Assembly: GCA_026706665.1 (NCBI GenBank)
Contig: JAPOYI010000115.1
Location: 1-43,116 of the forward strand
Source of the DNA: Gammaproteobacteria bacterium
Lineage (GTDB): Bacteria > Pseudomonadota > Gammaproteobacteria > Pseudomonadales > Azotimanducaceae
Reading direction: 5' to 3'
Length of the DNA: 43,116 nt
Below the pieces are notes generated by a model that was given only the letters and a program-made list of their open reading frames with translations, had not been told where the DNA came from and did not search any database. Every line of letters starts with the position of its first letter. Position 1 is the stretch's first letter. Positions 32,482 to 40,233 of the stretch are shown one piece after another. The translations under genes and the position numbers were made by a program.

Positions 32482-32979
32482 AGAGTCCTCGCGTCAGGGT
32501 CGGGGTCGGATCGACTCTGGAACCCCGGGCCCGGAAGTCCGCCGCGCGAACCTTGCATTGTGATGGCTCTCGCGACGACGGGAAGCCCTTGGCCTCCAGT
32601 GCGCACTCCACGGGCGGCCGGCTTGCTGGTTGCCGCCACTTCGTGGCTCGGTTTGAAGGGGAGTGATGAGGAAGTGATGGATTCGCTTGCGACACAACGT
32701 CTGGCGCTGGAGAAGCTGATCGCGACAAGCGGTCACTGGCCACGCGCGCGAGTGAGAATGCCCCCCCCGACCCTTGATCCCGACCGCTCGAACCAGGCCA
32801 TCGAGCAAGCCACCGCCACCATGTTGACAGCGCTTTCGTAACATCATCGGGGGAGACGCCCGGTAGGGGACATTGTCGAGATTCACCGCGCGGAGTTCAG
32901 TCATGTCCTCGTCCCAAGGCCACGATATCGTGGGCGAGCCGCGACGGTCTCTCTTGCGCCAGGCGCCCGCGGCGGTCGA
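32482..32979 (+). other. Gap between the coiled-coil gene and cpaC
   Basis: 498 bp with one possible small or decayed gene (32677-32841) and a run of eight C near 32761. Nothing else recognised; no terminator with a T-run is visible for either convergent neighbour. Confidence 0.4.
32677..32841 (+). pseudogene. Possible degenerate copy of the coiled-coil gene
   Basis: ATG 32677, 5 nt after TGAGGA, opens a 54-codon frame beginning MDSLATQRLALEKLIATS. This resembles the last repeat of the gene at 32200 (ALDTQRTAMQVLIERTAS): same position of L, TQR and LI. The rest (TLDPDRSNQAIEQATATMLTALS) has no transmembrane helix. It could be a decayed duplicate that lost its membrane part, or chance; the short length keeps confidence low. 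Confidence 0.25.
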
Positions 32980-34452
32980 TCAGTAGTAGAACTCGTTGCC
33001 GATCCGTTGTACCGAGGCCGCGGGTGAGCGCGCGACGCTGCCGAGTGATGCGGTTTCCTGCGCGCCCACGGCCGCAACGATGCGCGGCGTGACGACGATG
33101 ATCAGTTCGACCGACCGGTCCGTGTCCCGGGTGGAGCGGAACAGGCCGCCCCAGACGGGGATGTCTTTCAGCAGCGGTATGCCGGTATGGGAGCTTGCCG
33201 ACGTGAGTCGGTACAGTCCGGCGATGGCGATCGACTCGCCGTCGCCGAGTTCGACCGTGGTCGCGGCGGAGCGTTCGTTGATGTTCGGCACGAAGGCACC
33301 GTAGATGGTCGCTCCGCCGGGGGCGATTTCACGAATGCGCGGTTGCACGGTGAGCGAAATCTGGTCGTTGTCGAGCACGGTGGGGGTAAAGGTCAGACTC
33401 ACGCCGGTCTGCTGATATTCGGTGGCGATCGAGCCGCCTTCGGCCACGGTGGGCACGGGTATTTCCACGCCGGAGAAGAACTCGGCGGGCTGGCCGCTCA
33501 CCGCCGTGATGTTCGGCCGCGCCAGCACCACGGCCAGACCGTTCTCCGCCAGCGCTTCGAGAAAAGCCGAGGCGCGATACTTGGAGCCGTGGATGTCCTT
33601 GTAGTGCGCGAGAACGATGCCGCCGTCGCCGCCCCGGGTGCCCCGCACCACGCCGGGCTCCTGGGTCGCCAGTTCGGCCTGGGCCGTATTTGCCGTCTCT
33701 TCTTCCACCAGTCGGCCGATGCCGGCGGGCAGGTTGTCCGGAAGCAACGGGGCGAACGAAAGGCTCTGCGAGTAGACGTCCCCGATCTGCAGCGCTCCCG
33801 TTCCCAGGCGCACCCCGGACACGAGCGTCCGCAGGGGGTGCGCGAATGGATTGATGTCGAGCGACCAGTCGATGCCGAGCTCGCGCGTCACGTTGCGGGA
33901 CACCTCGGAGATCACGGCTTCGAGGTTGATCTGGACCGGACTGTCGAGCGAGACGGCGTCGACCACCTGGGTCTCTCCGGCGACGGTGCGCACCGCCCGC
34001 ATCACGAGTTCGGCCTGCGACGGGCTTTTCGCTTCGCCGGCGACCAACAGCGCGTCGCCGATCGAGTCGACGCGTATGTCGGCATCGTCGCCGACCAGCC
34101 GCGACACCACGGCCTGCGCGTCCTGCGACTGTTGCGTACGCACTTCGATGCGATACGTGCCGAGCAACGCGCTGTCGGTGCCGTACACGTCCAGCCGCGT
34201 GATGCCCGGCGCATAACCCAGGATCGCCAGGTTGCGGACATCGAGCACCTCGACATCCGCGGTGTCGGGATCGACGATGAGGGCGGTGCCGATATCGGCG
34301 TCGAAGGAGAGCGTCGCGGAGCGTCCCGGCAGCAGGAGGATCGTCCCGCCCTCGGCGGCTGCCGCGGGCATCGCGAGCCCGATGCAGCAGGCGATGGCCG
34401 CCAATGCGCGGTGCATGGCGCTCGCCGGGGATGATACATGCGGCCCGAACAT
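32980..34452 (-). CDS. cpaC: Tad pilus outer-membrane secretin CpaC/RcpA
   Basis: A 490-aa secretin precursor. Signal peptide AIACCIGLAMPAAAA, then the pilus-formation N-terminal domain (GTILLLPGRSATLSFDADIGTALIVDPDTADVEVLD), a BON-like/N domain (AQAVVSRLVGDDADIRVDSIGDALLVAGEA) and the secretin core: RPNITAVSGQPAEFFSGVEIPVP, VSLTFTPTVLDNDQISLTVQPRI and the terminal signature GIPLLKDIPVWGGLFRS...ELIIVVTPRIV. It forms the multimeric outer-membrane channel for the Flp pilus. It starts 5 bp after the cpaB stop, with GGAGAC before ATG 34452; ATG 34416 is the alternative. The C-terminus ends in FYY, which may help outer-membrane targeting. Confidence 0.95.
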   Translation of the reverse strand: MFGPHVSSPASAMHRALAAIACCIGLAMPAAAAEGGTILLLPGRSATLSFDADIGTALIVDPDTADVEVLDVRNLAILGYAPGITRLDVYGTDSALLGTYRIEVRTQQSQDAQAVVSRLVGDDADIRVDSIGDALLVAGEAKSPSQAELVMRAVRTVAGETQVVDAVSLDSPVQINLEAVISEVSRNVTRELGIDWSLDINPFAHPLRTLVSGVRLGTGALQIGDVYSQSLSFAPLLPDNLPAGIGRLVEEETANTAQAELATQEPGVVRGTRGGDGGIVLAHYKDIHGSKYRASAFLEALAENGLAVVLARPNITAVSGQPAEFFSGVEIPVPTVAEGGSIATEYQQTGVSLTFTPTVLDNDQISLTVQPRIREIAPGGATIYGAFVPNINERSAATTVELGDGESIAIAGLYRLTSASSHTGIPLLKDIPVWGGLFRSTRDTDRSVELIIVVTPRIVAAVGAQETASLGSVARSPAASVQRIGNEFYY

Positions 34453-34457
34453 CGGAC

Positions 34458-35537
34458 TCAGTCTCCGCGCAATGCTTCGGCGAGCAGGTTGGCGGCTTCC
34501 TCGGCCCCGGCGTCCTGCTCGACGTCGAAGGATTCGCGGCTCGACCGACCGCGACCGCGGATGATGCGGACCGAGGCGGGCGGCAGAGCCGGCGGCAGCA
34601 GATCCTCTTCGGGAGCGCCGAGACCCTCCATGACCTCCGAAAACCGCACGGGCGCGGTCCCCCCGTAATCGTGTCTTGTCACCGGCGCTGTCGACTCCGC
34701 CACCGACACGGCGGAGACCGGCCGCACCACCAGCGTGAGGCGCCCCGCCACGGTCGCAAGCGCGATGCGTTCGGCGTCCAGGATGGTCACCTCCAGGGTG
34801 TAGGTCTCGCCGCTCAGCGGCTCGGTCTGCTGGATCAGTCCCCCCGGTGCGAGCGAAGTCGTCCCGTAGCGGTGCATGTCGATCGTGGTGGAGCCGACGG
34901 CGAGCACGCGCACATCGCGCACGATCACCTGCGACGCCGGCCCGGAATCGCCTCCGATCGCCGCGGGCACGCCGCCGGAACCCGGCGAGTGCACGAGGAT
35001 CACGTCCACCCGGTCGCCGGGGTAGATGATCTGGGCGCGGGTCGTGGCCTCGTCAACCGACACCGTCATCGCGCGGTGGCCCGGCGACAGCACGGCGGTG
35101 ACGAATCCCGGCATGCCGGACATGACGAGCTTGTCCCAGGTGATGAGTTCGCCGGTCGCGATAGCCCGGCGGGTCACCGCGCCCAGCACGGAGTCGAGGG
35201 GCACGGCGTCCCTGATGACGGCGCGGGACAGATCGACGGCTTCGGTCTGCTCCCGCCACTCCAGCAGGCCCATGTTCAGCAGGACGCCGCGACCGATGTC
35301 GCGGCGCGCCACCAGCACGGTCGGGAACACCTGGGATTCCGCCTCGGGCGGGGTATCCGGGGGCGGGGCCTGGGTGGCGACCTCCGCCTGCTGTTCGTGT
35401 GGGGCGGCGGGGGGGGCGTCAGTCCGTGTCTGCTGGATGGTGAACCAGGCGCCGGCCACGACCGCGACGGCGATGAACGCCGGCACGAGGTTGCGCGGAC
35501 GGAACAGGTCGGGGCGGAAGTAGTCGGAAAGCGCCAT
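34458..35537 (-). CDS. cpaB: Flp pilus assembly protein CpaB/RcpC
   Basis: A 359-aa protein with one N-terminal transmembrane helix (LVPAFIAVAVVAGAWFTI, 17-34), a Pro/Gln-rich linker, then the SAF domain (TVLVARRDIGRGVLLNMGLLEWRE, ~73-96; VTRRAIATGELITWDKLV) and the CpaB-type domain (HRAMTVSVDEATTRAQIIYPGDRVDVILVHS). The SAF fold in CpaB is thought to bind carbohydrate such as peptidoglycan and to help stabilise the secretin. Second gene of the pilin-secretin segment, 41 bp after the prepilin peptidase gene and 5 bp before cpaC. Confidence 0.93.
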   Translation of the reverse strand: MALSDYFRPDLFRPRNLVPAFIAVAVVAGAWFTIQQTRTDAPPAAPHEQQAEVATQAPPPDTPPEAESQVFPTVLVARRDIGRGVLLNMGLLEWREQTEAVDLSRAVIRDAVPLDSVLGAVTRRAIATGELITWDKLVMSGMPGFVTAVLSPGHRAMTVSVDEATTRAQIIYPGDRVDVILVHSPGSGGVPAAIGGDSGPASQVIVRDVRVLAVGSTTIDMHRYGTTSLAPGGLIQQTEPLSGETYTLEVTILDAERIALATVAGRLTLVVRPVSAVSVAESTAPVTRHDYGGTAPVRFSEVMEGLGAPEEDLLPPALPPASVRIIRGRGRSSRESFDVEQDAGAEEAANLLAEALRGD

Positions 35538-35578
35538 GCGTTCGATATCCCGTCACGGTCGGTGTTCGCCGGCCGAAG

Positions 35579-36028
35579 CTATCCGGCGACGGCGCGGACC
35601 GCGAGAATCGCGGCGGCCGGCGGCGCGATCGCGCATGCATAGGGGATGCCCCGATCCCGAAAGCTCGCCGGACGCCGCAGCAGCGCCGGCAGCGCGAGGA
35701 CGAGTCCGATCAACCCGGTGGCGAGCAGCGCGAAACCCAGGTCGGCGGGCCCCAGCCACAGCGCGAGCGCGGCCAGCAGCTTGCCGTCGCCGCCGCCCAG
35801 CCAGCCGAGCGCATGTAGGAAGAACCCGACCGCGAGCGCGGTCGCCCCGCAGACGAGGCCCGTCAGGGGCGCCGCGCCGAGCGCTTCGGGCGCCACCACC
35901 GCCGCGACTGCCCACAGCGCCACCAGGGCGCCCACGATCCAATGGGGCACCTCCCGATGCTTCACGTCCGTCCACACCGCCACCAGGGATACGAGGACAC
36001 AGCACAACAGCACGGTCGCCGCCAGCAC
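35579..36028 (-). CDS. cpaA: Flp prepilin peptidase CpaA/TadV
   Basis: A 149-aa A24A aspartic protease with 4-5 transmembrane helices, the short form lacking the methyltransferase domain. The two catalytic aspartates are D21 (WTDVKHREVPHW) and D81 in the GxGD motif GGGDGK (78-83). The end RDRGIPYACAIAPPA matches the family's GIPYGVAIA segment. It cleaves the Flp leader and, by analogy, the two TadE-type leaders here. It lies 58 bp after the flp stop, the standard order. Confidence 0.94.
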   Translation of the reverse strand: MLAATVLLCCVLVSLVAVWTDVKHREVPHWIVGALVALWAVAAVVAPEALGAAPLTGLVCGATALAVGFFLHALGWLGGGDGKLLAALALWLGPADLGFALLATGLIGLVLALPALLRRPASFRDRGIPYACAIAPPAAAILAVRAVAG

Positions 36029-36086
36029 TTGGTCATCTTCCGCGAGCGTGGCAAGGTTTGGTGTCCGGGCGACCCTCTGCTGTTCC

Positions 36087-36314
36087 TTAGGTCACTGCGG
36101 TGGCGACTTTGCTGACACCTTTTGTCATTTCTTCGCTCAGGTCCTTGAACAACCCTTCGAAAGCGTCGCCCAGAAACGTTGCTGCAAGGGCCACGGCACC
36201 GATAATTGCAACGATCATAAGCGCGTATTCGACGGTCGAAACCCCTTTAAGGTCGGCAAAAAAAGCGGTGATCTTCGCCGCGACGCAGGAGGCGCACTTT
36301 GAAATCAGCTCCAT
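36087..36314 (-). CDS. flp: Flp family type IVb major pilin
   Basis: A 75-aa prepilin. The leader ends at G24; the mature form starts VSTVEYALMIVAIIGAVALAATFLG with E29 at +5 and Y30 at +6, the strict Flp signature, and continues as the hydrophobic polymerisation helix. The short hydrophilic tail DAFEGLFKDLSEEMTKGVSKVATAVT is usual in size. Two cysteines (C7, C10) occur in the leader only. It is the first gene of the tad locus, so it is expected to be the most strongly expressed; a sigma70-like promoter lies about 40 bp upstream. Confidence 0.96.
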   Translation of the reverse strand: MELISKCASCVAAKITAFFADLKGVSTVEYALMIVAIIGAVALAATFLGDAFEGLFKDLSEEMTKGVSKVATAVT

Positions 36315-36348
36315 CTTCGTTTCTCACATCCAGAAAACAGCTGGCTTG

Positions 36349-36377
36349 ATACCATATTTGCGACATTGGCGCATCAA
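36349..36377 (-). promoter_or_regulatory. Candidate sigma70 promoter of flp
   Basis: On the minus strand TTGATG, a spacer of exactly 17 bp, and TGGTAT, 35 bp before ATG 36314. The gap with the divergent glycosyltransferase gene is AT-richer than the genes around it. The -10 is weak (three of six), so activation by a regulator is likely. Confidence 0.4.
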
Positions 36378-36409
36378 CAAGTCATCTCGCTGGCTCACTG
36401 TCTTTTCCA

Positions 36410-38068
36410 ATGGACATGTCCCGAATCCGGTCGCAACAGGTCCGCGCGGAGATCGCGGCCATCCCCTTCGTGGTAATGGCAGCTTTCGCGTTCCGGGCGC
36501 GGTCGTTGACGGCCGGCGTGGGCGGCGACGAATACAGCCTGCTGGCCATGGCCCGCGCGATCCGGGAGGGCGGGTTTCCCTACGCGGCCTTCTGGGATGT
36601 GCGCCCTCCGCTCGCCTTCCTCTGGGCGCTGCCTTCGGCATTTGTCGAGGACACCGCTGCGGCGATCATGACGCTGAGGTTGCTGGCGCTGCTCGCCCAG
36701 GGGATCGCCGCCTGGCTGTTCTTCTGCCTGTTTCGCCGTCGGCTCGGCCCGCTCGCGGCGGCGCTCGGCGCGGCGGCGCTGCTGGCGTCCGCGAACATGG
36801 CAGAGGTGCATCACGTCGCGCTGCCGAACCACTTCTCCATGGCCGTGGCGCTGGGGGCTTTCGCGGCGGCGGTGGAGGGGATCCGGCGGAACCTGCGCCC
36901 GATGTACCTCGTGTCCGCCGCGCTGGCGGGACTGCTGCCCTGGATGATGGTGCATGCGGCGCTGGCCGCGCTGGCGATCGCCGTGTTGGCGATCTCCGGA
37001 GCGTGGCACAGGGACCGCTGGGCTGGTCCCTGGCTGGCCGTCGCCGCGCTGCCGTCCGTCGCGGTGGTCGGCGCGTACGCCCTCTGGGGACCTTTCGACG
37101 CGCTCGTTCGCACCGTGCTGCTGGCGCCTGTCGACTTCCTGAGGGAAGGTCTCGCCGGGTATGATTCCTTCTCGCCCGACCTCGACACGCTGGCAGCGGG
37201 CGCGGGCCCTGCGATGGCTTGCTATGTCCTGCTGCTGCTCGCGGGCATCGCATGGCTGCCGGGAATGGTCGCGAAGGCCGCTCCGGGGTCGCCCCTGCGC
37301 TCGAGCCCCTGGCTCGTTCTGCCGCCGATCCTGCCGCTGGTCCTGATGGCCTGGCTCAAGGACGGGGCGCCGGAATACTGGATCGATGCCGCGCCGACGG
37401 CGGCGCTGCTCGCGGCGGTCGCCGTCCACCGGCTGTTGTCGCTCAAGGCGTGGGCCGCACTCGGCGGTTTTCGGTACTTGCCATCCGTGCTCCGCGGATG
37501 CGCGGTGGTGTACATGGGGCTTGGGCTCGCGGCCTTGGCGGCTGCGAGCAGGGAGTCCCCGGAACCGCCCCTGCCGACGGCGTACTGCGAAGCAGCGTCC
37601 TGGTGGATGGAACGTCTCGGTCCCGACCGGACGGTCCTCGATACCAGTGCGCTCTGCAGCTACTGGATGCTCGAGTCCAACGCGAGGCTCCACCCTCCGT
37701 TCACGTTTACGGACCACTGGTTCCGCCAGTTGCGCATGCGCTGGGTCGGGCGCGCGCTGGCGGACGACGGTTCCGGGACGGCGGCGGCGGAGCGATTGCG
37801 CGCCGCGGTCGGGCGGGGATCGACGGCGGGAATCATTATCGCGGACAGCCGGCTCTGCGACGAAGTCCGCGAGCGGGACTGGCAGGCGCCGTTCACCCGG
37901 GAATGGAAACGGGTCTGGTTCAGGCGCATCGACGGCTACGGCCCCGAAGATCGCTTTTCGACCCTGGCCGTTTTCGCGCGCCGCGACGTGTTCCTCGAGG
38001 CGCGCGACGAATGGACGGAGGAGGAAGCCTGGGGCGACGGTTGCCCTGCGGCGAAGGAGACGCGGTGA
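36410..38068 (+). CDS. GT-C family membrane glycosyltransferase (GT39/ArnT-like)
   Basis: A 552-aa inner-membrane protein with about 10 hydrophobic helices and a C-terminal soluble domain. The first periplasmic loop has the acidic motif GGDEYS (D40-E41), then YAAFWDVRPPL (58-68), as in PMT/ArnT-type GT-C enzymes that use polyprenyl-phosphate sugars on the periplasmic side. The soluble end contains PLPTAYCEAASWWMERLGPDRTVL and GIIIADSRLC. The acceptor is unknown; being divergent from flp and coupled to a sulfatase-fold enzyme, it may decorate pilin, lipid or a surface glycan. ATG 36410 and ATG 36416 are both possible starts. It overlaps the next gene by 4 bp. Confidence 0.8.
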   Translation: MDMSRIRSQQVRAEIAAIPFVVMAAFAFRARSLTAGVGGDEYSLLAMARAIREGGFPYAAFWDVRPPLAFLWALPSAFVEDTAAAIMTLRLLALLAQGIAAWLFFCLFRRRLGPLAAALGAAALLASANMAEVHHVALPNHFSMAVALGAFAAAVEGIRRNLRPMYLVSAALAGLLPWMMVHAALAALAIAVLAISGAWHRDRWAGPWLAVAALPSVAVVGAYALWGPFDALVRTVLLAPVDFLREGLAGYDSFSPDLDTLAAGAGPAMACYVLLLLAGIAWLPGMVAKAAPGSPLRSSPWLVLPPILPLVLMAWLKDGAPEYWIDAAPTAALLAAVAVHRLLSLKAWAALGGFRYLPSVLRGCAVVYMGLGLAALAAASRESPEPPLPTAYCEAASWWMERLGPDRTVLDTSALCSYWMLESNARLHPPFTFTDHWFRQLRMRWVGRALADDGSGTAAAERLRAAVGRGSTAGIIIADSRLCDEVRERDWQAPFTREWKRVWFRRIDGYGPEDRFSTLAVFARRDVFLEARDEWTEEEAWGDGCPAAKETR

Positions 38069-39417
38069 GCTTCGCCGCCGAATCTGCGGGACATCGCGGA
38101 TGGCGCGCGCGACTCGCTGGCCTGTCGACCGGCGGACTCCACGCGCTGGCGTTCGTGGTAGTGCCGAACCTTCCCTACGCGCTGCTGATGGCGGAGTACG
38201 CCTTGCGTTCTCGGGCGCCCCTGATCCTGCTGTACTGGTGCGTGGGGGTAGTCGCGCCGAAGTGTCCCCATGGGTTTGTGGCGTGCGCGATGGCCGCGGT
38301 CGTCAGCCTGGATATCATATGGCTCGTCAGCGGTCTGTTCTTCCTGCATCCGTCACTGGTCGTGGAGGCGCTGCGGTACGCGCCGCTGATCCATCCCGCC
38401 GCGTATTGGCTCTATCTCGCTGTCGGTGCGGGCGCGGTCGCCGCCATCGTCGTGCCGGCGTACGTCGTGCGCCGCCACCGGGGGCGTCTGCTGCGGGGAT
38501 GGAGTCTGGCGGCGGGCCTCATGGGAGTGCTCGTTGCCGCCGACCTGCTGGCGACCGTCAAGCCTGGCGCGGAACCGCCCGTTTTCGACTCCGCGATGCG
38601 GCGGTCGGCCGTGGAGCAGAGCGATGCCCTGCGGGGCGGCGGCTCGCTCCTCGTCGTCATGGTCGAGAACCTGGGGGTGCTGGCCGACCCCGCCCACAGC
38701 GAGCGATTGCTTGCCGTGTTGGATACCGAAGCGGTCAGGGCGCGTTATCGCGTTCGGGACGGCGTGTCCCCTTGGGCGGGCATGACGACCGGGGCGACAT
38801 CGCGGGAGCTTTGCGGGCGCTGGGCAACCTGGGGCGACTATCTCTCTCTCGCCGGGTCCGTCGCCGACTGTCTTCCCGCCCGTCTCCGGGCGCGGGGATA
38901 TGAAACCCACGCGGTGCATGCCTACACGGGGCGCATGTTCGACCGCTTCGACTGGTATCCGAAGATCGGCTTTGCGCACCTGACCTTCGAGGAGCAGATG
39001 CGGGCGCGCGGAGAGAAAGGCGTCTGCGGGACGGTGTTCCGAAGCGCCTGCGATACGGCCGCCGCGGACATCGTGCGGGAACTGCTGACGGCGCCCGTCG
39101 ACCGGCCCCGATTCGTCTACTGGCTGACGGTGGACAGCCACATGCCCATCGACCCGGCGGAAGGCACGGGCCGCTGGGACTGCCGCGCCGGGGGACCGTT
39201 CGGAAACGAGACGGTGTGCCTGATCGCCCGCATCTGGGCCGGCGTATTCGACGCGACGGCCCGCATCGCGACCGACCCCGCCCTTCCCGCGCGAACGAGT
39301 GTTCTGCTTGTCGGAGACCACCCGCCAAGCTTCGTCAGCCGTGCGGCGCAGCGCCACTTCGTGCCGGGCGTCGTTCCCTGGATCGCCCTCGAGCCTCTGA
39401 ACGCGAGGGCGGAGTGA
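38065..39417 (+). CDS. Membrane-anchored sulfatase-fold phosphotransferase (EptA/LtaS-like)
   Basis: A 450-aa protein: about five N-terminal transmembrane helices (residues ~20-180), then a periplasmic alkaline-phosphatase superfamily domain. All four expected metal ligands can be placed: E201 in LLVVMVENLG, the nucleophile threonine T241 or T242 in GMTTGATSRELCG, and D418-H419 in LLVGDHPPSF; VYWLTVDSHMPI is the substrate-side histidine loop. Relatives transfer phosphoethanolamine or phosphoglycerol to lipids or glycans. It is shorter than EptA. GTG 38065 is the start because AAGGAG lies 5 nt upstream and GTGA overlaps the previous stop, showing coupling. The last 33 nt of the gene are duplicated 849 bp downstream. 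Confidence 0.82.
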   Translation: MSFAAESAGHRGWRARLAGLSTGGLHALAFVVVPNLPYALLMAEYALRSRAPLILLYWCVGVVAPKCPHGFVACAMAAVVSLDIIWLVSGLFFLHPSLVVEALRYAPLIHPAAYWLYLAVGAGAVAAIVVPAYVVRRHRGRLLRGWSLAAGLMGVLVAADLLATVKPGAEPPVFDSAMRRSAVEQSDALRGGGSLLVVMVENLGVLADPAHSERLLAVLDTEAVRARYRVRDGVSPWAGMTTGATSRELCGRWATWGDYLSLAGSVADCLPARLRARGYETHAVHAYTGRMFDRFDWYPKIGFAHLTFEEQMRARGEKGVCGTVFRSACDTAAADIVRELLTAPVDRPRFVYWLTVDSHMPIDPAEGTGRWDCRAGGPFGNETVCLIARIWAGVFDATARIATDPALPARTSVLLVGDHPPSFVSRAAQRHFVPGVVPWIALEPLNARAE

Positions 39418-39628
39418 TGGGCTTGTTGGGCGCAAACGCGCGCGTCCGGCACCGCTTCGGCGAGGGTATTGATGCTTCTCCCAAGTGCTACAAGGTCATG
39501 GATCCGCCGCCGACACGACCACCTTCACGCCGGCGGAGCAGTTGTTGGTCGTGTCGGTCTCCCTCGCCACCGCGACGACGCAGCCGCCGTAATAGTACGT
39601 GGCGGGAGTCGGGGCACCGTCAAGTCGA
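39385..39628. repeat. ~244-bp direct repeat, copy A (left flank of cassette)
   Basis: Copy of 40234-40478, offset 849 bp. It holds the last 33 nt of the phosphotransferase gene, the intergenic gap, and the final ~40 codons of the CARDB gene as a minus-strand remnant ending at 39496. Near-perfect until about 39611, then diverging with base changes and one deletion. It begins at an inverted repeat, GCCCTCG / CGAGGGC. Confidence 0.92.
39496..39628 (-). pseudogene. Orphan 3' fragment of the CARDB-repeat gene
   Basis: On the minus strand this encodes TPATYYYGGCVVAVARE, TDTTNNCSAGVKVVVSAADP and a stop, identical to the C-terminus of the gene ending at 40345 but cut off from any upstream domain by the cassette. 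Confidence 0.85.
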
Positions 39629-39632
39629 AGTC

Positions 39633-39872
39633 TCAAACCATGGATCTGATCACCGCTGCGGTCAGAGCCATTGTCGATACGGCTATGGCACCCATCATCC
39701 ATTTGATGAGGTCGCTTTTGGCCTTCTCCAAATCGGCCTTCGTAGCAACATGCTCAAAGTGTGCTTCCAGCGCGGCCAAACGAACTTCCACCGCGGCGAG
39801 ACGCGAGGATGATGGACCGTTTCCGTTCGGCGGTGGAGATTCCGGAGGCGGTAGCGTGCGCACATCGCTCAT
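39633..39872 (-). CDS. Small coiled-coil membrane protein (cassette gene 2)
   Basis: A 79-aa protein: a Pro/Ser-rich N-terminus (MSDVRTLPPPESPPPNGNG), a heptad coiled coil (LAAVEVRLAALEAHFEHVATKADLEKAKSDLIKWM) and a single C-terminal transmembrane helix (MGAIAVSTMALTAAVIRSMV). The TKADLEKAKSDLIKWM motif recurs in small tail-anchored proteins often linked to phages and mobile DNA; function unknown. The start ATG 39872 overlaps the stop of cassette gene 1 in ATGA. The stop lies just inside the junction with repeat A. Confidence 0.65.
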   Translation of the reverse strand: MSDVRTLPPPESPPPNGNGPSSSRLAAVEVRLAALEAHFEHVATKADLEKAKSDLIKWMMGAIAVSTMALTAAVIRSMV

Positions 39873-40126
39873 GCTTGTTGTCTCCAAGCTTCCATCTTCT
39901 GCCACACCGCTTGGTCATAGTGGCCGTAGTATTCGCCTACTTTCAGAACCAGGCCACTGCCTTTGTGTGCCCCGAATCCAATAGCGCTGTTGACATCGGC
40001 ACAGGTCGGCATCGCACTGCCTATCAGATAGGTATTGGCGTTCCGTAGCGGGTAGACGTTTCCCGGAAATAACTGCTCCATCTCTTCGAAAGTCACGTTG
40101 TCGGCAATCACGAGATAGACAATCAT
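39869..40126 (-). CDS. Small unknown protein (cassette gene 1)
   Basis: An 85-aa soluble protein, not recognised. It reads like a compact alpha/beta domain: strand MIVYLVIADN, helix TFEEMEQLFP, strand NTYLIGSA, then CADVNSAIGFGAHKGSGLVLKV and an aromatic C-terminal helix. No signal peptide or membrane segment. ATG 40126 is chosen because GGAAGG lies 10 nt upstream; an earlier frame start adds ten residues without support. The overlap with gene 2 suggests the two products act together, and a pair of one soluble and one membrane protein in a mobile cassette is compatible with a toxin-antitoxin or defence pair, but nothing in the sequence proves this. Confidence 0.6.
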   Translation of the reverse strand: MIVYLVIADNVTFEEMEQLFPGNVYPLRNANTYLIGSAMPTCADVNSAIGFGAHKGSGLVLKVGEYYGHYDQAVWQKMEAWRQQA

Positions 40127-40233
40127 CAGGGAGCGACCTTCCGGCGCAGCAATCAATTCAGGGGATGACCGATGCTAGCAAGACGGCGCAGAGTCATACT
40201 ACTGACATTCATCCAGTGTTTCCGCAGGGAACT

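Larger units (their letters stand above)
39629..40233 (-). mobile_element. Two-gene cassette flanked by direct repeats
   Basis: 605 bp of visibly less GC-rich DNA between repeat copies A and B, carrying two overlapping small genes on the minus strand. No transposase, integrase or terminal inverted repeats are present, so the mobility is inferred from the flanking duplication and the base composition only. Confidence 0.5.

Noticed and set aside
39385-40233. Integron attC site or diversity-generating retroelement
   Set aside because: The hairpin at the repeat edge lacks the attC core GTTRRRY pattern, and no integrase or reverse transcriptase is in the window.
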